Shown: positions 54,930-64,000 of the stretch, piece by piece
How positions within the stretch are numbered: position 1 is the first letter of the stretch
Layout: each line of letters starts with the position of its first letter
Virus record (IMG/VR): IMGVR_UViG_3300043774_000178
Span: 50,091-114,090 of that record
DNA length: 64,000 nt
Origin: a virus
Strand: one strand, 5' to 3'
The notes under the pieces: model-generated
Told to the model about the DNA's origin: nothing
Database searches by the model: none
What the model saw: the letters and a program-made list of their open reading frames with translations, nothing else
Translations under genes and position numbers: made by a program

Positions 54930-55759
54930 GTATAATATTTAATGCAGAAGATCATAGTTATAAAAGCTTAGACTCTTCTGAAGAAATTAAATGGATAAGT
55001 GTTACATCACTTGTTTCCCAATTTAAAGAACCTTTTGATTCTGAAAAGGTAGCTGCTAGAGTATCCAAGTCTAAGAAGTCTAAGTGGTATGGTATAGAGC
55101 CTAAGAAGATATTAGAACTATGGAAAGCAGAATCAGATAGAGCTATTACACTAGGTACCTTTTATCATAATCAAAGAGAAGATGACTTATGCTCTCTAAG
55201 TTCTATTGAAAGAGAAGGTTTACCTATTCCGGTATACAAACCTATAGTAGAAGGTAATAAGAAAAAAGCACCAGAACAAAAACTTACTGATGGTATATAT
55301 CCAGAGCATATGGTATATCTTAAGTCAGCAGGTATATGTGGACAATCAGATCTTGTAGAAGTAGTAAATAACAAAGTATATATCATTGACTATAAGACTA
55401 ACAAGGAAATAGTAAGAGAATCATTTAAAGATTGGGAAGGTAAAAGCAAAAAGTTACTTACACCTCTAGATAACCTAGATGACTGTAACTTTTACCACTA
55501 TGCTTTACAACTCAGCATTTATATGTATATTATAATAAAACATAATCCTAGATTGAAACCAGGGAGTATATTTATCCATCACATCAAATTTGAAGAAGAA
55601 GGAAAAGATGAGTATGGATATCCTATCACAAAGTATTCTCTTGAAGGTGACCCAATTGTAAAAGAAGTTATACCAATTGAGGTACCTTATTTAAAAGAGG
55701 AAGTCATATCAGTAATACACTGGCTACATGATAATAGAAGTTCAATTAAACGTAAATAG
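54926..55759 (+). CDS. PD-(D/E)XK nuclease (Cas4/RecB-like), late module
   Basis: 277 aa. GTFYHNQRE (about 77-85), then GQSDLVEVVNNKVYIIDYKTNKE (about 140-162) give the catalytic Asp and DYK. YHYALQLSIYMYII supplies the QxxxY motif. It could resolve DNA for packaging or trim branched concatemers. It is distinct from the early-module nuclease at 11459. Confidence 0.82.
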   Translation: MSIIFNAEDHSYKSLDSSEEIKWISVTSLVSQFKEPFDSEKVAARVSKSKKSKWYGIEPKKILELWKAESDRAITLGTFYHNQREDDLCSLSSIEREGLPIPVYKPIVEGNKKKAPEQKLTDGIYPEHMVYLKSAGICGQSDLVEVVNNKVYIIDYKTNKEIVRESFKDWEGKSKKLLTPLDNLDDCNFYHYALQLSIYMYIIIKHNPRLKPGSIFIHHIKFEEEGKDEYGYPITKYSLEGDPIVKEVIPIEVPYLKEEVISVIHWLHDNRSSIKRK

Positions 55760-55761
55760 TT

Positions 55762-56031
55762 ATGAGGTTTTATAAAATAAATAACTGTGGATATGGTAAT
55801 CCAGATCTATGGTACTTTGATGAATTAAAAGCTATTAAATTATTTAAATACAAAGGAAATTTACTTTGTTACTTTAAAAATAACTCAACAGACTATGTTG
55901 GATTTGTAGTATGTAAAGATTCACACATTATACGCAAGGCTTATGTTGCAAAAAATTTTTGGGATGGTTTAAAAAATATATTTGGTCTTCCTGAAAAAGC
56001 TGCAATAGAGAACTTACCTTGGGAGAAATAA
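55762..56031 (+). CDS. Unknown 89-aa protein
   Basis: MRFYKINNCGYGNPDLWYFD, aromatic and basic, with VGFVVCKDSHIIRKAYV in the middle. 2 bases after the nuclease. No family is recognised. Confidence 0.7.
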   Translation: MRFYKINNCGYGNPDLWYFDELKAIKLFKYKGNLLCYFKNNSTDYVGFVVCKDSHIIRKAYVAKNFWDGLKNIFGLPEKAAIENLPWEK

Positions 56032-56040
56032 ATTAAAAAA

Positions 56041-56556
56041 ATGATAGTAAGACTGTTTGATGTTCAGAATGGAGCTGTAGTACCTACAGAACATTGTTAT
56101 ACTTTAAAAACACTTAAGAAGATAATGGATAAGTATCCAGAAGACTATCTTAAAGTATATCAGTATCTATTCTACATGACTTGTCCTAATCCAGATATGA
56201 ATCCATTCTTTCATACTCCTGAGATTGACAAAGAAGAAATTATATTAGAAGAGATAGAAGCAGAATTCTCCTCCGAGGATCAAGCAATAAAACTAGCACT
56301 ACAGTTTTGTGAAGATATGTACGCAACTCCAACTGCAAGAGCATATAAAGGTATGGCATCTATGTTAGATAGATTAGCTAGATATATGGAGCATACACAG
56401 ATTACTGCGGGTAGAGATGGGAATATCAACTCACTAATTGCAGCTGCAAAAAACTTTGATCAAATAAGAGCATCTTTTAAAGGTGTATATAAAGACCTTC
56501 AAGAAGAGCAATCATCTAGAGTACGTGGAGGTCAGGGCTTAGCTTATGACATGTAA
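56041..56556 (+). CDS. Unknown 171-aa protein before terL, possible small terminase or head factor
   Basis: Predicted helical after residue 60, with ARAYKGMASMLDRLARYMEH and FDQIRASFKGVYKDLQEE, then a Gly/Arg-rich end. Its place right before terL fits a small terminase subunit, but there is no clear HTH. It shares base 56556 with terL. Confidence 0.7.
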   Translation: MIVRLFDVQNGAVVPTEHCYTLKTLKKIMDKYPEDYLKVYQYLFYMTCPNPDMNPFFHTPEIDKEEIILEEIEAEFSSEDQAIKLALQFCEDMYATPTARAYKGMASMLDRLARYMEHTQITAGRDGNINSLIAAAKNFDQIRASFKGVYKDLQEEQSSRVRGGQGLAYDM

Positions 56557-58760
56557 TGGAATTCTGGAATAACATACCTACTTGGGATAATGGTACATGG
56601 ACTACTACAGACTTTGCTAGTAGACAAGACTTTACTACATATCTACTTACAATATTTAAAGAACCTGGACAGTATAACTTTAATCAGGTAAGTGCAGATG
56701 TCTTTAATGAGCAGTCAAGACTCTTTAGACAAAACAAAGTATACTGTACTGCACCATTTAAGTCTAAAGACTTTATAGCTTACTGGGATGATCAAAAATC
56801 TAAATGCAGACAAGGTATAATAGTTAAGGACAAACGTAATGAGTGGTATGTAACTAGAGACTACTATATGTGGTTAAACTTCTTACCAATCTTTGATAAA
56901 GAGCAACAGAAGTTTGACTTTGCTAAAATTAGAGATGCGCAGTATCATATGGCTCTATATGAGCTACTAGCAGAGATGCATTATAAGCACTCAGCTATTC
57001 TTAAGAAACGTCAGATAGCATCATCATACTTTCATGCTGCTAAGTTTATAAACCAGTTATGGTTTGAGGCTGGGGTTACACTTAAGATGGGGGCTTCTCT
57101 TAAAGACTATATCAATGAGAAAGGTACATGGAAGTTCCTAGATGAGTATGCAGCATTCTTAAATGAACATACTGCTTGGTATAGACCAATGACTCCACAC
57201 AAGGTAATGATGTGGCAGCAAAAGATTGAAGTTAGAAAAGGAGATAGAAAAGCTGAGGTAGGTCTCAAAGGTACAATACAAGGTATGTCATTTGAGAAAG
57301 ATCCAACTAATGGTGTTGGTGGACCGGTAAAGTTCTTCTTTCATGAAGAAGCGGGTATTGCACCCAAGATGGATCAAACATATGAGTACATCAGACCAGC
57401 AATGAGATCTGGTATGATTACTACAGGTATGTTTATAGCTGCAGGATCTGTTGGTGATTTAGATCAATGTGAGCCATTGAAAGAAATGGTACTTAATCCA
57501 GAAGCTAATGATATCTATGCAGTAGATACAAATCTTATTGATAAGAATCATACAATAGGAAGATCAGGACTATTTATACCTGAACAGTGGTCAATGCCAC
57601 CACATATAGATGAGTATGGTAACTCACTTGTAAAAGAAGCATTAGAAGCACTGGATGAGCAGTTTATAACTTGGAAGAAAGAACTCTCACCAGAGCAATA
57701 TCAGCTAAGGATATCACAGCACCCTAGAAATATAGAAGAAGCATTTGCTTATAGAAAAGCATCTGTATTCCCACAGAATCTAGTAGCTGCACAATTAAGA
57801 AGAGTAGAAGAGAAAGAATACTCCTATGAGTTCTTAGATATATACAGAGATGAGAATGGATTACCTAAAGTAAAAGAAACTAGTAAACTTCCTATACTTG
57901 ATTTTCCTGTATCTAAAAAGACTGAAGATAAAACAGGTACACTTGTAGTATGGGAAAGACCTATCAAAGATCCGGTGTTTAACAAACACTACTATGCATC
58001 TATTGACCCTGTATCAGAAGGAAAGACAACTACCTCAGAATCATTATGTTCCATATATGTAATGAAAGCAGCGGTTGAAGTACAGAAGCATTCTGCAGGT
58101 GAAGTACAGAACTACATAGAACAAGATAAAATAGTAGCAGCTTGGTGTGGTAGATTTGATGATATCAAGAAGACACATGAGAGACTAGAGCTAATAATAG
58201 AATGGTATAATGCATGGACAGTAATAGAGAATAACATATCTCTATTTATACAGTACATGATATCTAGAAAGAAACAGAAGTATCTTGTACCAAGAACTCA
58301 GATTCTATTCTTAAAAGATCTAGGAGCAAATGCTAACGTATTTCAGGAGTATGGATGGAGAAACACAGGTAATCTATTTAAGTCACATCTAATATCTTAT
58401 GCTATTGAATACATAAGAGAAGAGTTAGATACTATAACAAAAGATGATGGTACTGTAGTAAAGACTCACTATGGTATTGAGAGAATACCTGATCAAATGT
58501 TACTTAAAGAAATGCAAGCATATCAGGAAGGACTTAATGTTGACCGTTTAGTATCCTTTGCTGCACTAGTATCATTTATGAAAATACAGCAATCTAATAG
58601 AGGTTTTGCTAAAGATATAATAATGGATGATGCCTCTAAAAACTTGCAAAAGTCAGAAAATTTGTATAAATTATCTCATAACCCTTTTCGGCATATGGGA
58701 AAGGGTAGAAATGTAATGGGGCAAAGTTTTAAAAGATCCGCATTCAAAAACTTTAAATAG
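56556..58760 (+). CDS. terL: Terminase large subunit
   Basis: 734 aa, typical for this phage group. The Walker A-like region AILKKRQIASSYFHAA (about 147-162) is divergent, but Walker B is VKFFFHEEAG (about 257-266), with the catalytic Glu. The nuclease domain starts with YYASIDPVSEGK (about 477-488), giving the first metal Asp. It would cleave and pump the genome into proheads. The portal gene follows 5 bases later. Confidence 0.88.
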   Translation: MEFWNNIPTWDNGTWTTTDFASRQDFTTYLLTIFKEPGQYNFNQVSADVFNEQSRLFRQNKVYCTAPFKSKDFIAYWDDQKSKCRQGIIVKDKRNEWYVTRDYYMWLNFLPIFDKEQQKFDFAKIRDAQYHMALYELLAEMHYKHSAILKKRQIASSYFHAAKFINQLWFEAGVTLKMGASLKDYINEKGTWKFLDEYAAFLNEHTAWYRPMTPHKVMMWQQKIEVRKGDRKAEVGLKGTIQGMSFEKDPTNGVGGPVKFFFHEEAGIAPKMDQTYEYIRPAMRSGMITTGMFIAAGSVGDLDQCEPLKEMVLNPEANDIYAVDTNLIDKNHTIGRSGLFIPEQWSMPPHIDEYGNSLVKEALEALDEQFITWKKELSPEQYQLRISQHPRNIEEAFAYRKASVFPQNLVAAQLRRVEEKEYSYEFLDIYRDENGLPKVKETSKLPILDFPVSKKTEDKTGTLVVWERPIKDPVFNKHYYASIDPVSEGKTTTSESLCSIYVMKAAVEVQKHSAGEVQNYIEQDKIVAAWCGRFDDIKKTHERLELIIEWYNAWTVIENNISLFIQYMISRKKQKYLVPRTQILFLKDLGANANVFQEYGWRNTGNLFKSHLISYAIEYIREELDTITKDDGTVVKTHYGIERIPDQMLLKEMQAYQEGLNVDRLVSFAALVSFMKIQQSNRGFAKDIIMDDASKNLQKSENLYKLSHNPFRHMGKGRNVMGQSFKRSAFKNFK

Positions 58761-58765
58761 AAAGC

Positions 58766-61513
58766 ATGCAAGTATATAACGCATTACAATTAAAGAAGGG
58801 AGCAAAAGTTCAGCATAATAGAATGGGTAGTATTACCCAACCTCTTCAGTTTTTACCAAAAGACCAGAAGGATCAAGAGTGGGCTGCTTGGAACCTAGAC
58901 TGGTTGGAATGGAATGGATTGAAACAAATCCGTATGAATGCTAGAAGATTAATGAAGAATTATAAACTAGCAAAAGGTGTAATAGATAAGTCAGATTATA
59001 TTATTGAGGAGGACAATGAGTATAGAGACATTGTAGAGACTTTAACAAAAGAAGATAACTCTGCACTTGAGCTTAAGTTCTATCCCATCATACCTAATGT
59101 TATTAATGTTCTAGTAGCTGAGTTTGCTAAAAGATCAACTAAGCTTACATACCGTGCAGTAGATGAGTTCTCCTATAATGAAATGATGGAGCAAAAAAGA
59201 GCTGCTGTAGAAGAAGTACTCTTGTCTGATGCTAAGGTAAAAATAATGTCAGCTTTGATGGCTCAAGGATTAGAACCTCAAAGTGAAGAAGCTCAGCAAC
59301 AAATGTCTGATGATGCATTAAAAAGATTACCAGAAATAGAAATGTTCTTCAAGAAAGATTACAGATCTTTAGTAGAACAGTGGGCATCACATCAACATAA
59401 AGTAGATGTTGAGAGATTTAAAATGGATGAGCTTGAGGAAAGAGGATTCAGAGATATGCTCATTACAGATAGAGAATTCTGGCACTTCCGTATGATGGAA
59501 GATGATTATGAAGTAGAGCTTTGGAATCCGGTATTATCTTTCTACCATAAGTCTCCAGATGCTAGATATATATCACAAGCAAACTGGGTAGGAAAAACTG
59601 ACATGTTTACTGTAGCTGATGTTATAGATAGATATGGATATCTAATGACAGAAGAACAACTTGAGGCATTAGAAGCTATCTATCCTATTAGATCTGCAGG
59701 ATATAATATTGGTGGTATGCAGAATGATGGTTCATACTATGATGCTACTAAGACTCATGAGTGGAATACAAACTTACCATCTTTAGCATATAGACAATAT
59801 ACCTCTATGGTATCAGGTTCTATACTTGAAGGAGGAGATGTTATATCACAGATACTTGCAGAAGGAGAAGATTATAATGTTGCAGGTACAGCATACTTAC
59901 TCAGAGTATCTACATGTTACTGGAAATCACAGAGAAAAGTAGGACATCTTACAAAAGTATCTGAGTCAGGTGAAGTATCTACTGAGATTATAACAGAAGA
60001 CTATAAAGTAATTGATAAACCTATCTATGACACCAGACTCTTCCAAAATAAGACAAAGGATAATGTAATATTTGGAGAGCACATAGATTGGATTTGGATT
60101 AATGAAGTATGGGGAGGAGTTAAGATTGGTCCTAATATTCCATCATTCTGGGGTATGAATAACCCTGGTGGATTTACACCTATCTACATAGGAGTAGATA
60201 AGAATAAAATAGGTCCACTTAAGTTTCAGTTTAAAGGTGACAGTAGTTTGTATGGATGTAAACTACCAGTAGAAGGATCTATCTTCTCTGATAGAAATAC
60301 TAAGTCTACTGCACTACTTGACTTAATGAAGCCATACCAGATTGCATACAACATAGTAAACAATCAGATTGCTGATATACTAGTAGATGAACTAGGTACT
60401 ATCATCATGCTTGACCAGAATACGTTACCTAGACACTCATTAGGAGAAGATTGGGGTAAAGGTAATCTTGCTAAAGCATATGTGGCAATGAAGAATTTCC
60501 AGATGTTACCACTGGATACTTCTATTACAAATACAGAGAATGCATTAAACTTCCAGCATTTCCAAAAGCTTGATCTATCACAGACAGAAAGACTTATGTC
60601 TAGGATCAATCTTGCTAACTACTTTAAGCAGCAAGCATATGAAGTTATAGGTGTTAACCCACAACGTATGGGTCAACAGTTATCACAACAAACTGCTACT
60701 GGTGTAGAACAAGCTGTGTCAGCATCATATGCACAAACAGAGATGTTCTTTATTCAGCACTGTGATTACTTGATGCCTAGAGTACATCAGATGAGAACTG
60801 ACTTAGCACAGTACTATCATTCTACTAAACCATCTGCAAGACTTACATATACTACAACAGCAGATGAAAAAGTAAACTTTGAGATTAATGGTACTGATTT
60901 ATTACTAAGAGACTTAAATATCTTCTGTACTACAACAGCTAATAACAGAGCAGTACTAGAGCAACTTAAGCAGATGGCAATGAGTAATAATACAATGGGT
61001 GCATCTATCTATGACTTAGGTAAAGTAATTCAGTCTGACTCACTCTCTGAACTTAATACTGCTCTTAAATCTTCTGAACAAAAACAACAGGAGATGAAAC
61101 AACAAGAAATGCAGAATCAACAGCAAATGCAACAACAGCAACAACAGTCTCAACAAGAACTTGAGAAGATGAAGATTGATGCAGTAGCTGCTGAGAAAGA
61201 GAAAGATAGACAAAGAGATATCTTGGTTGCAGAAATCAGAGCAGCTGGTTATGGATCAATGGTTGACGTAAATAAAAATGAGGAATCTGACTATGTAGAT
61301 GCCATGAAAGAAATACGTCAAACAGAACAGTATCAAGAACAGACTTCATTGGAAAGAATGAAAGAGTCTAATAGAACTATGCAGAACTCTGCAAAGAATG
61401 ATATTGAAAGAGAAAAGATCCAAGCTCAAAAAGATATAGCTGATAAACAGTTACAGATAGCTAGAGAAAATAAAAATAGATTTGATTCTGGTAAGGGAGA
61501 AAAATCCAAATAG
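58766..61513 (+). CDS. Portal protein
   Basis: 915 aa. Place directly after terL, large size and predicted alpha/beta core with a helical C-terminal region fit portals of this group. Residues about 770-800 form a Gln-rich stretch (QQEMQNQQQMQQQQQQ), followed by a long charged helical tail. The portal forms the DNA gate of the head and docks the terminase. Confidence 0.82.
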   Translation: MQVYNALQLKKGAKVQHNRMGSITQPLQFLPKDQKDQEWAAWNLDWLEWNGLKQIRMNARRLMKNYKLAKGVIDKSDYIIEEDNEYRDIVETLTKEDNSALELKFYPIIPNVINVLVAEFAKRSTKLTYRAVDEFSYNEMMEQKRAAVEEVLLSDAKVKIMSALMAQGLEPQSEEAQQQMSDDALKRLPEIEMFFKKDYRSLVEQWASHQHKVDVERFKMDELEERGFRDMLITDREFWHFRMMEDDYEVELWNPVLSFYHKSPDARYISQANWVGKTDMFTVADVIDRYGYLMTEEQLEALEAIYPIRSAGYNIGGMQNDGSYYDATKTHEWNTNLPSLAYRQYTSMVSGSILEGGDVISQILAEGEDYNVAGTAYLLRVSTCYWKSQRKVGHLTKVSESGEVSTEIITEDYKVIDKPIYDTRLFQNKTKDNVIFGEHIDWIWINEVWGGVKIGPNIPSFWGMNNPGGFTPIYIGVDKNKIGPLKFQFKGDSSLYGCKLPVEGSIFSDRNTKSTALLDLMKPYQIAYNIVNNQIADILVDELGTIIMLDQNTLPRHSLGEDWGKGNLAKAYVAMKNFQMLPLDTSITNTENALNFQHFQKLDLSQTERLMSRINLANYFKQQAYEVIGVNPQRMGQQLSQQTATGVEQAVSASYAQTEMFFIQHCDYLMPRVHQMRTDLAQYYHSTKPSARLTYTTTADEKVNFEINGTDLLLRDLNIFCTTTANNRAVLEQLKQMAMSNNTMGASIYDLGKVIQSDSLSELNTALKSSEQKQQEMKQQEMQNQQQMQQQQQQSQQELEKMKIDAVAAEKEKDRQRDILVAEIRAAGYGSMVDVNKNEESDYVDAMKEIRQTEQYQEQTSLERMKESNRTMQNSAKNDIEREKIQAQKDIADKQLQIARENKNRFDSGKGEKSK

Positions 61514-61612
61514 CTATATAATGCCAGAAAAGAATTCTAGTATGTAAATTTTACAAGTTTATCACAAAGAAAATTGTTATATTAAATTAAGTAGTAAACA
61601 AAACCAACAATT

Positions 61613-62857
61613 ATGGAAGACACTAATAAGAGTGCAGAGGTAGCTGACTCTACAACGGTAGAGCAGGTAGATGTAAATCTTGATGAGTTATTTGGTGCAC
61701 CCGGTGCAGAAAGCGTAATGCTACCAAGTGATGAAGAAGAAGAAAAAAAGAAAACAGTTTTTAGTTCAGAAGGAACTGTAGATGTATCGTTCATTGACAA
61801 GCCTGGAACACCTCAAGAAACAGTTGAGGAGAAGCAAGAAGTTCAAGAAGCAATAGCTGCACTTGATGATCTTATCTCACAAGAAGAAGAAGCTGGTAAC
61901 AAGGGAAGACCTAAAGTAGATAAATCAGGTCTTGCTGAATTAGCTTCAAAGATGATTGAGGAAGGAACTCTATTTCCTTTTGATGATGACAAAGCTTTAG
62001 AAGATTATACTACTAAAGATTTCCGTGAATTATTTGAAGCTAACTTTAAAGAAAGAGAAAACAGTATTAGAGAAAATACTCCAAAAGAATTCTTTAAAGC
62101 ATTACCTCAAGAACTTCAAGTAGCTGCTAAATATGTAGCAGATGGTGGACAAGATCTTAAAGGTTTATTCAGAACTCTTGCACATGTAGAAGAAATCAGA
62201 GATTTAGATCCTTCACATGAAAATGATCAAGAAGAAATTGTAAGACAGTATTTATATGCTACAGGATTTGCAGATGGTAATCCTGAAGAGATAGAAGCTG
62301 AGATACAAGATTGGACTGATATGGGTAAACTTGATCAGAAAGCTCAACAGTTTAAACCGAAGTTAGATAGAATGCAAGAAGAAATTGTTGCAAGACAGCT
62401 AGCTGAACAAGAAGCAAAAAAGGAACAGCAGGAAAGACAAGCTAAGCATTACATGGATAATGTTTATAACACACTTTCAGTAGGTGAATTAAACGGAGTT
62501 AAACTAGATAAGAAGACTCAAGGTTTACTTTACTCTGGTCTTGTTCAACCTAACTATCCTTCTATATCAGGAAGACCTACAAACTTACTTGGTCACTTAT
62601 TAGAGAAGTATCAGTTTGTAGAACCAAGACATGATCTTATTGCAGAAGCACTATGGTTACTTGCTGATCCAGATTCTTACAAAAACAGAATTAAAGAACA
62701 AGGAGGAAAACAAACTACAGAAAAAGTAGTAAGACAACTAAAGACTGAAGAGAGTAGAAAGTTGTCATCTTCTAGTGCACATGAGGAAGAGTTCACAAAA
62801 AGAAAACCAACAAGAACAGTATCCAGGCAACAGAATAATATTTTTAAACGCTTTTAA
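61613..62857 (+). CDS. Acidic head protein, scaffold-like (414 aa)
   Basis: Glu/Asp-rich and mainly helical, between portal and capsid genes, which is the usual place for scaffolding proteins. It starts MEDTNKSAEVADSTTVEQ after the AAAACCAACAATT leader, and ends with a basic segment (KRKPTRTVSRQQNN-like), as scaffolds often bind capsid by a basic end. The function is inferred from place and composition. Confidence 0.65.
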   Translation: MEDTNKSAEVADSTTVEQVDVNLDELFGAPGAESVMLPSDEEEEKKKTVFSSEGTVDVSFIDKPGTPQETVEEKQEVQEAIAALDDLISQEEEAGNKGRPKVDKSGLAELASKMIEEGTLFPFDDDKALEDYTTKDFRELFEANFKERENSIRENTPKEFFKALPQELQVAAKYVADGGQDLKGLFRTLAHVEEIRDLDPSHENDQEEIVRQYLYATGFADGNPEEIEAEIQDWTDMGKLDQKAQQFKPKLDRMQEEIVARQLAEQEAKKEQQERQAKHYMDNVYNTLSVGELNGVKLDKKTQGLLYSGLVQPNYPSISGRPTNLLGHLLEKYQFVEPRHDLIAEALWLLADPDSYKNRIKEQGGKQTTEKVVRQLKTEESRKLSSSSAHEEEFTKRKPTRTVSRQQNNIFKRF

Positions 62858-62886
62858 CTAGTAACTAATAAATAAACAAATAAACA

Positions 62887-64000
62887 ATGGCAACTCCAGT
62901 TTTAAACAATGGTATATTCCTGCGTGATACTGCATACAATGCTACATCACACGTGGATTCTTACCACTTAACAAACATGTTGAAGGATGCAGAACCTATG
63001 GATCTTGGACCAGTAGACCTTTGGGCTATGGCACAGAAAGTAGAAATGCCCCTTTATCAGATGTCCTCATTTGGAGGAAAGAATGTAATCATGGTAGACA
63101 ATGCTCGTGGAGAGTATAAGTGGCAGACTCCTGTCTCTATTGATCTACCATATATCATTGAAGACATTGAGCCTCTTAATGAGTTCAAGGGTGTAGATGG
63201 TACTACTTTCAAAATCAAGATTAACAAACGTGAGTTTGGTCACGGAGATATCTTGACTTATGACAAGTACAATGGTGTAGAGATGTATGTTACCCAAGAA
63301 GACATTCTTCCTGTAGGTGATGGATTCATCTATACTGTTCAACTTGTTAACAATGACAACTACAAGTTCTTAGAGAACAGGTATCTTGCTAATGGTACTA
63401 AAGTATTCCGTAAAGGTTCTGCTAGAGGTGAATATGGTGAAAGATTTTCTGACATCATCACTAATGCAGGATTCCGTGAATTCTATAACTATGTAGGTGG
63501 TGCTGAAGCTCACGTTCACTATTCAATCTCTTCTCGTGCAGATTTGATGATTAAAGGTGGAATGAATGCAGATGGTACTGTACCTGTTACTGAAATCTGG
63601 AGAACATTTGACAAGGGTCTTGATCCATCAATTGCATCTCTTGAGGACATGGTAAAAGTTATGGGTAAAGATTCTGTAAAGAAAGCTTTTGATAACGGTA
63701 ACCTTTCACGTACATTCTTGACCAATATGGAAGCAGCTCACTTGAGCAAAATTGCTTCTGACATTGAGACTTACTTGATGTGGGGACAAGGAGGACGAGT
63801 TAAGCAAGATGGTCCAGATGATATCAGATTGTCAGTGGGTCTTTGGAAGCAGTTGGATAACTCATTCAAAAGAGTATACAACAAGAATAACTTTACACTT
63901 GATTTATTCCGTGGAGAAATCTACAACTTCTTCAATGGTAAGGTTGAGTTCCAAGGTCCAGATCCAAAAAGATCTCTAGTAGTTCAAACTGGTATGGGTG
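62887..64000 (+). CDS. Major capsid protein (HK97-type), 3' partial
   Basis: 371 residues are visible and the frame is open to the end of the window. It begins MATPVLNNGIFLRDTAYNAT, 29 bases after the scaffold-like gene. The chain is mixed alpha/beta with segments such as YKWQTPVSIDLPYIIEDI and QMSSFGGKNVIMVD. Position after the scaffold, size above 371 aa and composition fit the capsid protein of this phage group. The family cannot be proved from sequence alone. Confidence 0.8.
   Translation, partial: MATPVLNNGIFLRDTAYNATSHVDSYHLTNMLKDAEPMDLGPVDLWAMAQKVEMPLYQMSSFGGKNVIMVDNARGEYKWQTPVSIDLPYIIEDIEPLNEFKGVDGTTFKIKINKREFGHGDILTYDKYNGVEMYVTQEDILPVGDGFIYTVQLVNNDNYKFLENRYLANGTKVFRKGSARGEYGERFSDIITNAGFREFYNYVGGAEAHVHYSISSRADLMIKGGMNADGTVPVTEIWRTFDKGLDPSIASLEDMVKVMGKDSVKKAFDNGNLSRTFLTNMEAAHLSKIASDIETYLMWGQGGRVKQDGPDDIRLSVGLWKQLDNSFKRVYNKNNFTLDLFRGEIYNFFNGKVEFQGPDPKRSLVVQTGMG

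Noticed and set aside
1-64000. Stop-codon reassignment as in some crAss-like phages
   Set aside because: Core genes are full length under the standard code, and TAA, TGA and TAG all end genes at sensible places.

Overview
The window is a 64 kb piece of an AT-rich tailed double-stranded DNA phage genome. It most probably belongs to the crAss-like phages (order Crassvirales) or a close relative, with a host in the Bacteroidota. Supporting signs are the gene order HU/IHF-like protein, nuclease, TerL, portal, acidic head protein and HK97-type capsid protein, and a replication set of family B DNA polymerase, DnaB-like helicase, TOPRIM primase-like protein, Sak4-like ATPase, uracil-DNA glycosylase and ThyX. 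A giant late protein is also present, genes almost entirely lack Shine-Dalgarno sequences, and arginine is written nearly always as AGA, matched by one tRNA-Arg(UCU). TAA, TGA and TAG all act as stops, so there is no sign of code reassignment. The assignment rests on recognising protein families and synteny by eye, not on a search.

Layout. 1-6474 (+) is the tail end of a late module: the C-terminus of an unknown protein, then a 1953-residue protein with a zincin motif, a LysM-like segment and a membrane segment. A bidirectional terminator at about 6.48-6.51 kb separates it from a convergent minus-strand module. That module runs from about 40.5 kb down to 6.5 kb and carries replication, recombination and nucleotide metabolism genes plus many small genes. 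Its promoter-proximal end (38.2-40.5 kb) is a row of tiny cassettes. Each begins with an AACAGCTCA element just after a hairpin terminator, and several have the stop codon inside the terminator loop. Between 36.8 and 37.55 kb lies about 0.7 kb of non-coding DNA packed with hairpins, including a three-way junction; this is the best candidate for an undescribed element.

From about 40.84 kb everything reads on the plus strand and appears to be the late module. It holds a metallophosphoesterase, small proteins, a run of tail-fibre or adhesin proteins (collagen-like and trimeric-adhesin-like repeats, DUF1566-like), a lysis cassette (u-spanin, membrane/coiled-coil protein, PGRP amidase, small holin), packaging and head genes (HU/IHF-like, Zn-ribbon, PD-(D/E)XK nuclease, TerL, portal, scaffold-like), and the start of the major capsid gene, which runs off the window.

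The genes fit a lytic programme. Early minus-strand cassettes probably act on the host. The replication operon then makes dTMP (ThyX), clears nucleotides (MazG-like proteins) and copies the genome. Late plus-strand genes build and release virions. Host-directed extras include a ClpS-like adaptor, a MoxR/VWA pair and a membrane-anchored glucosaminidase.
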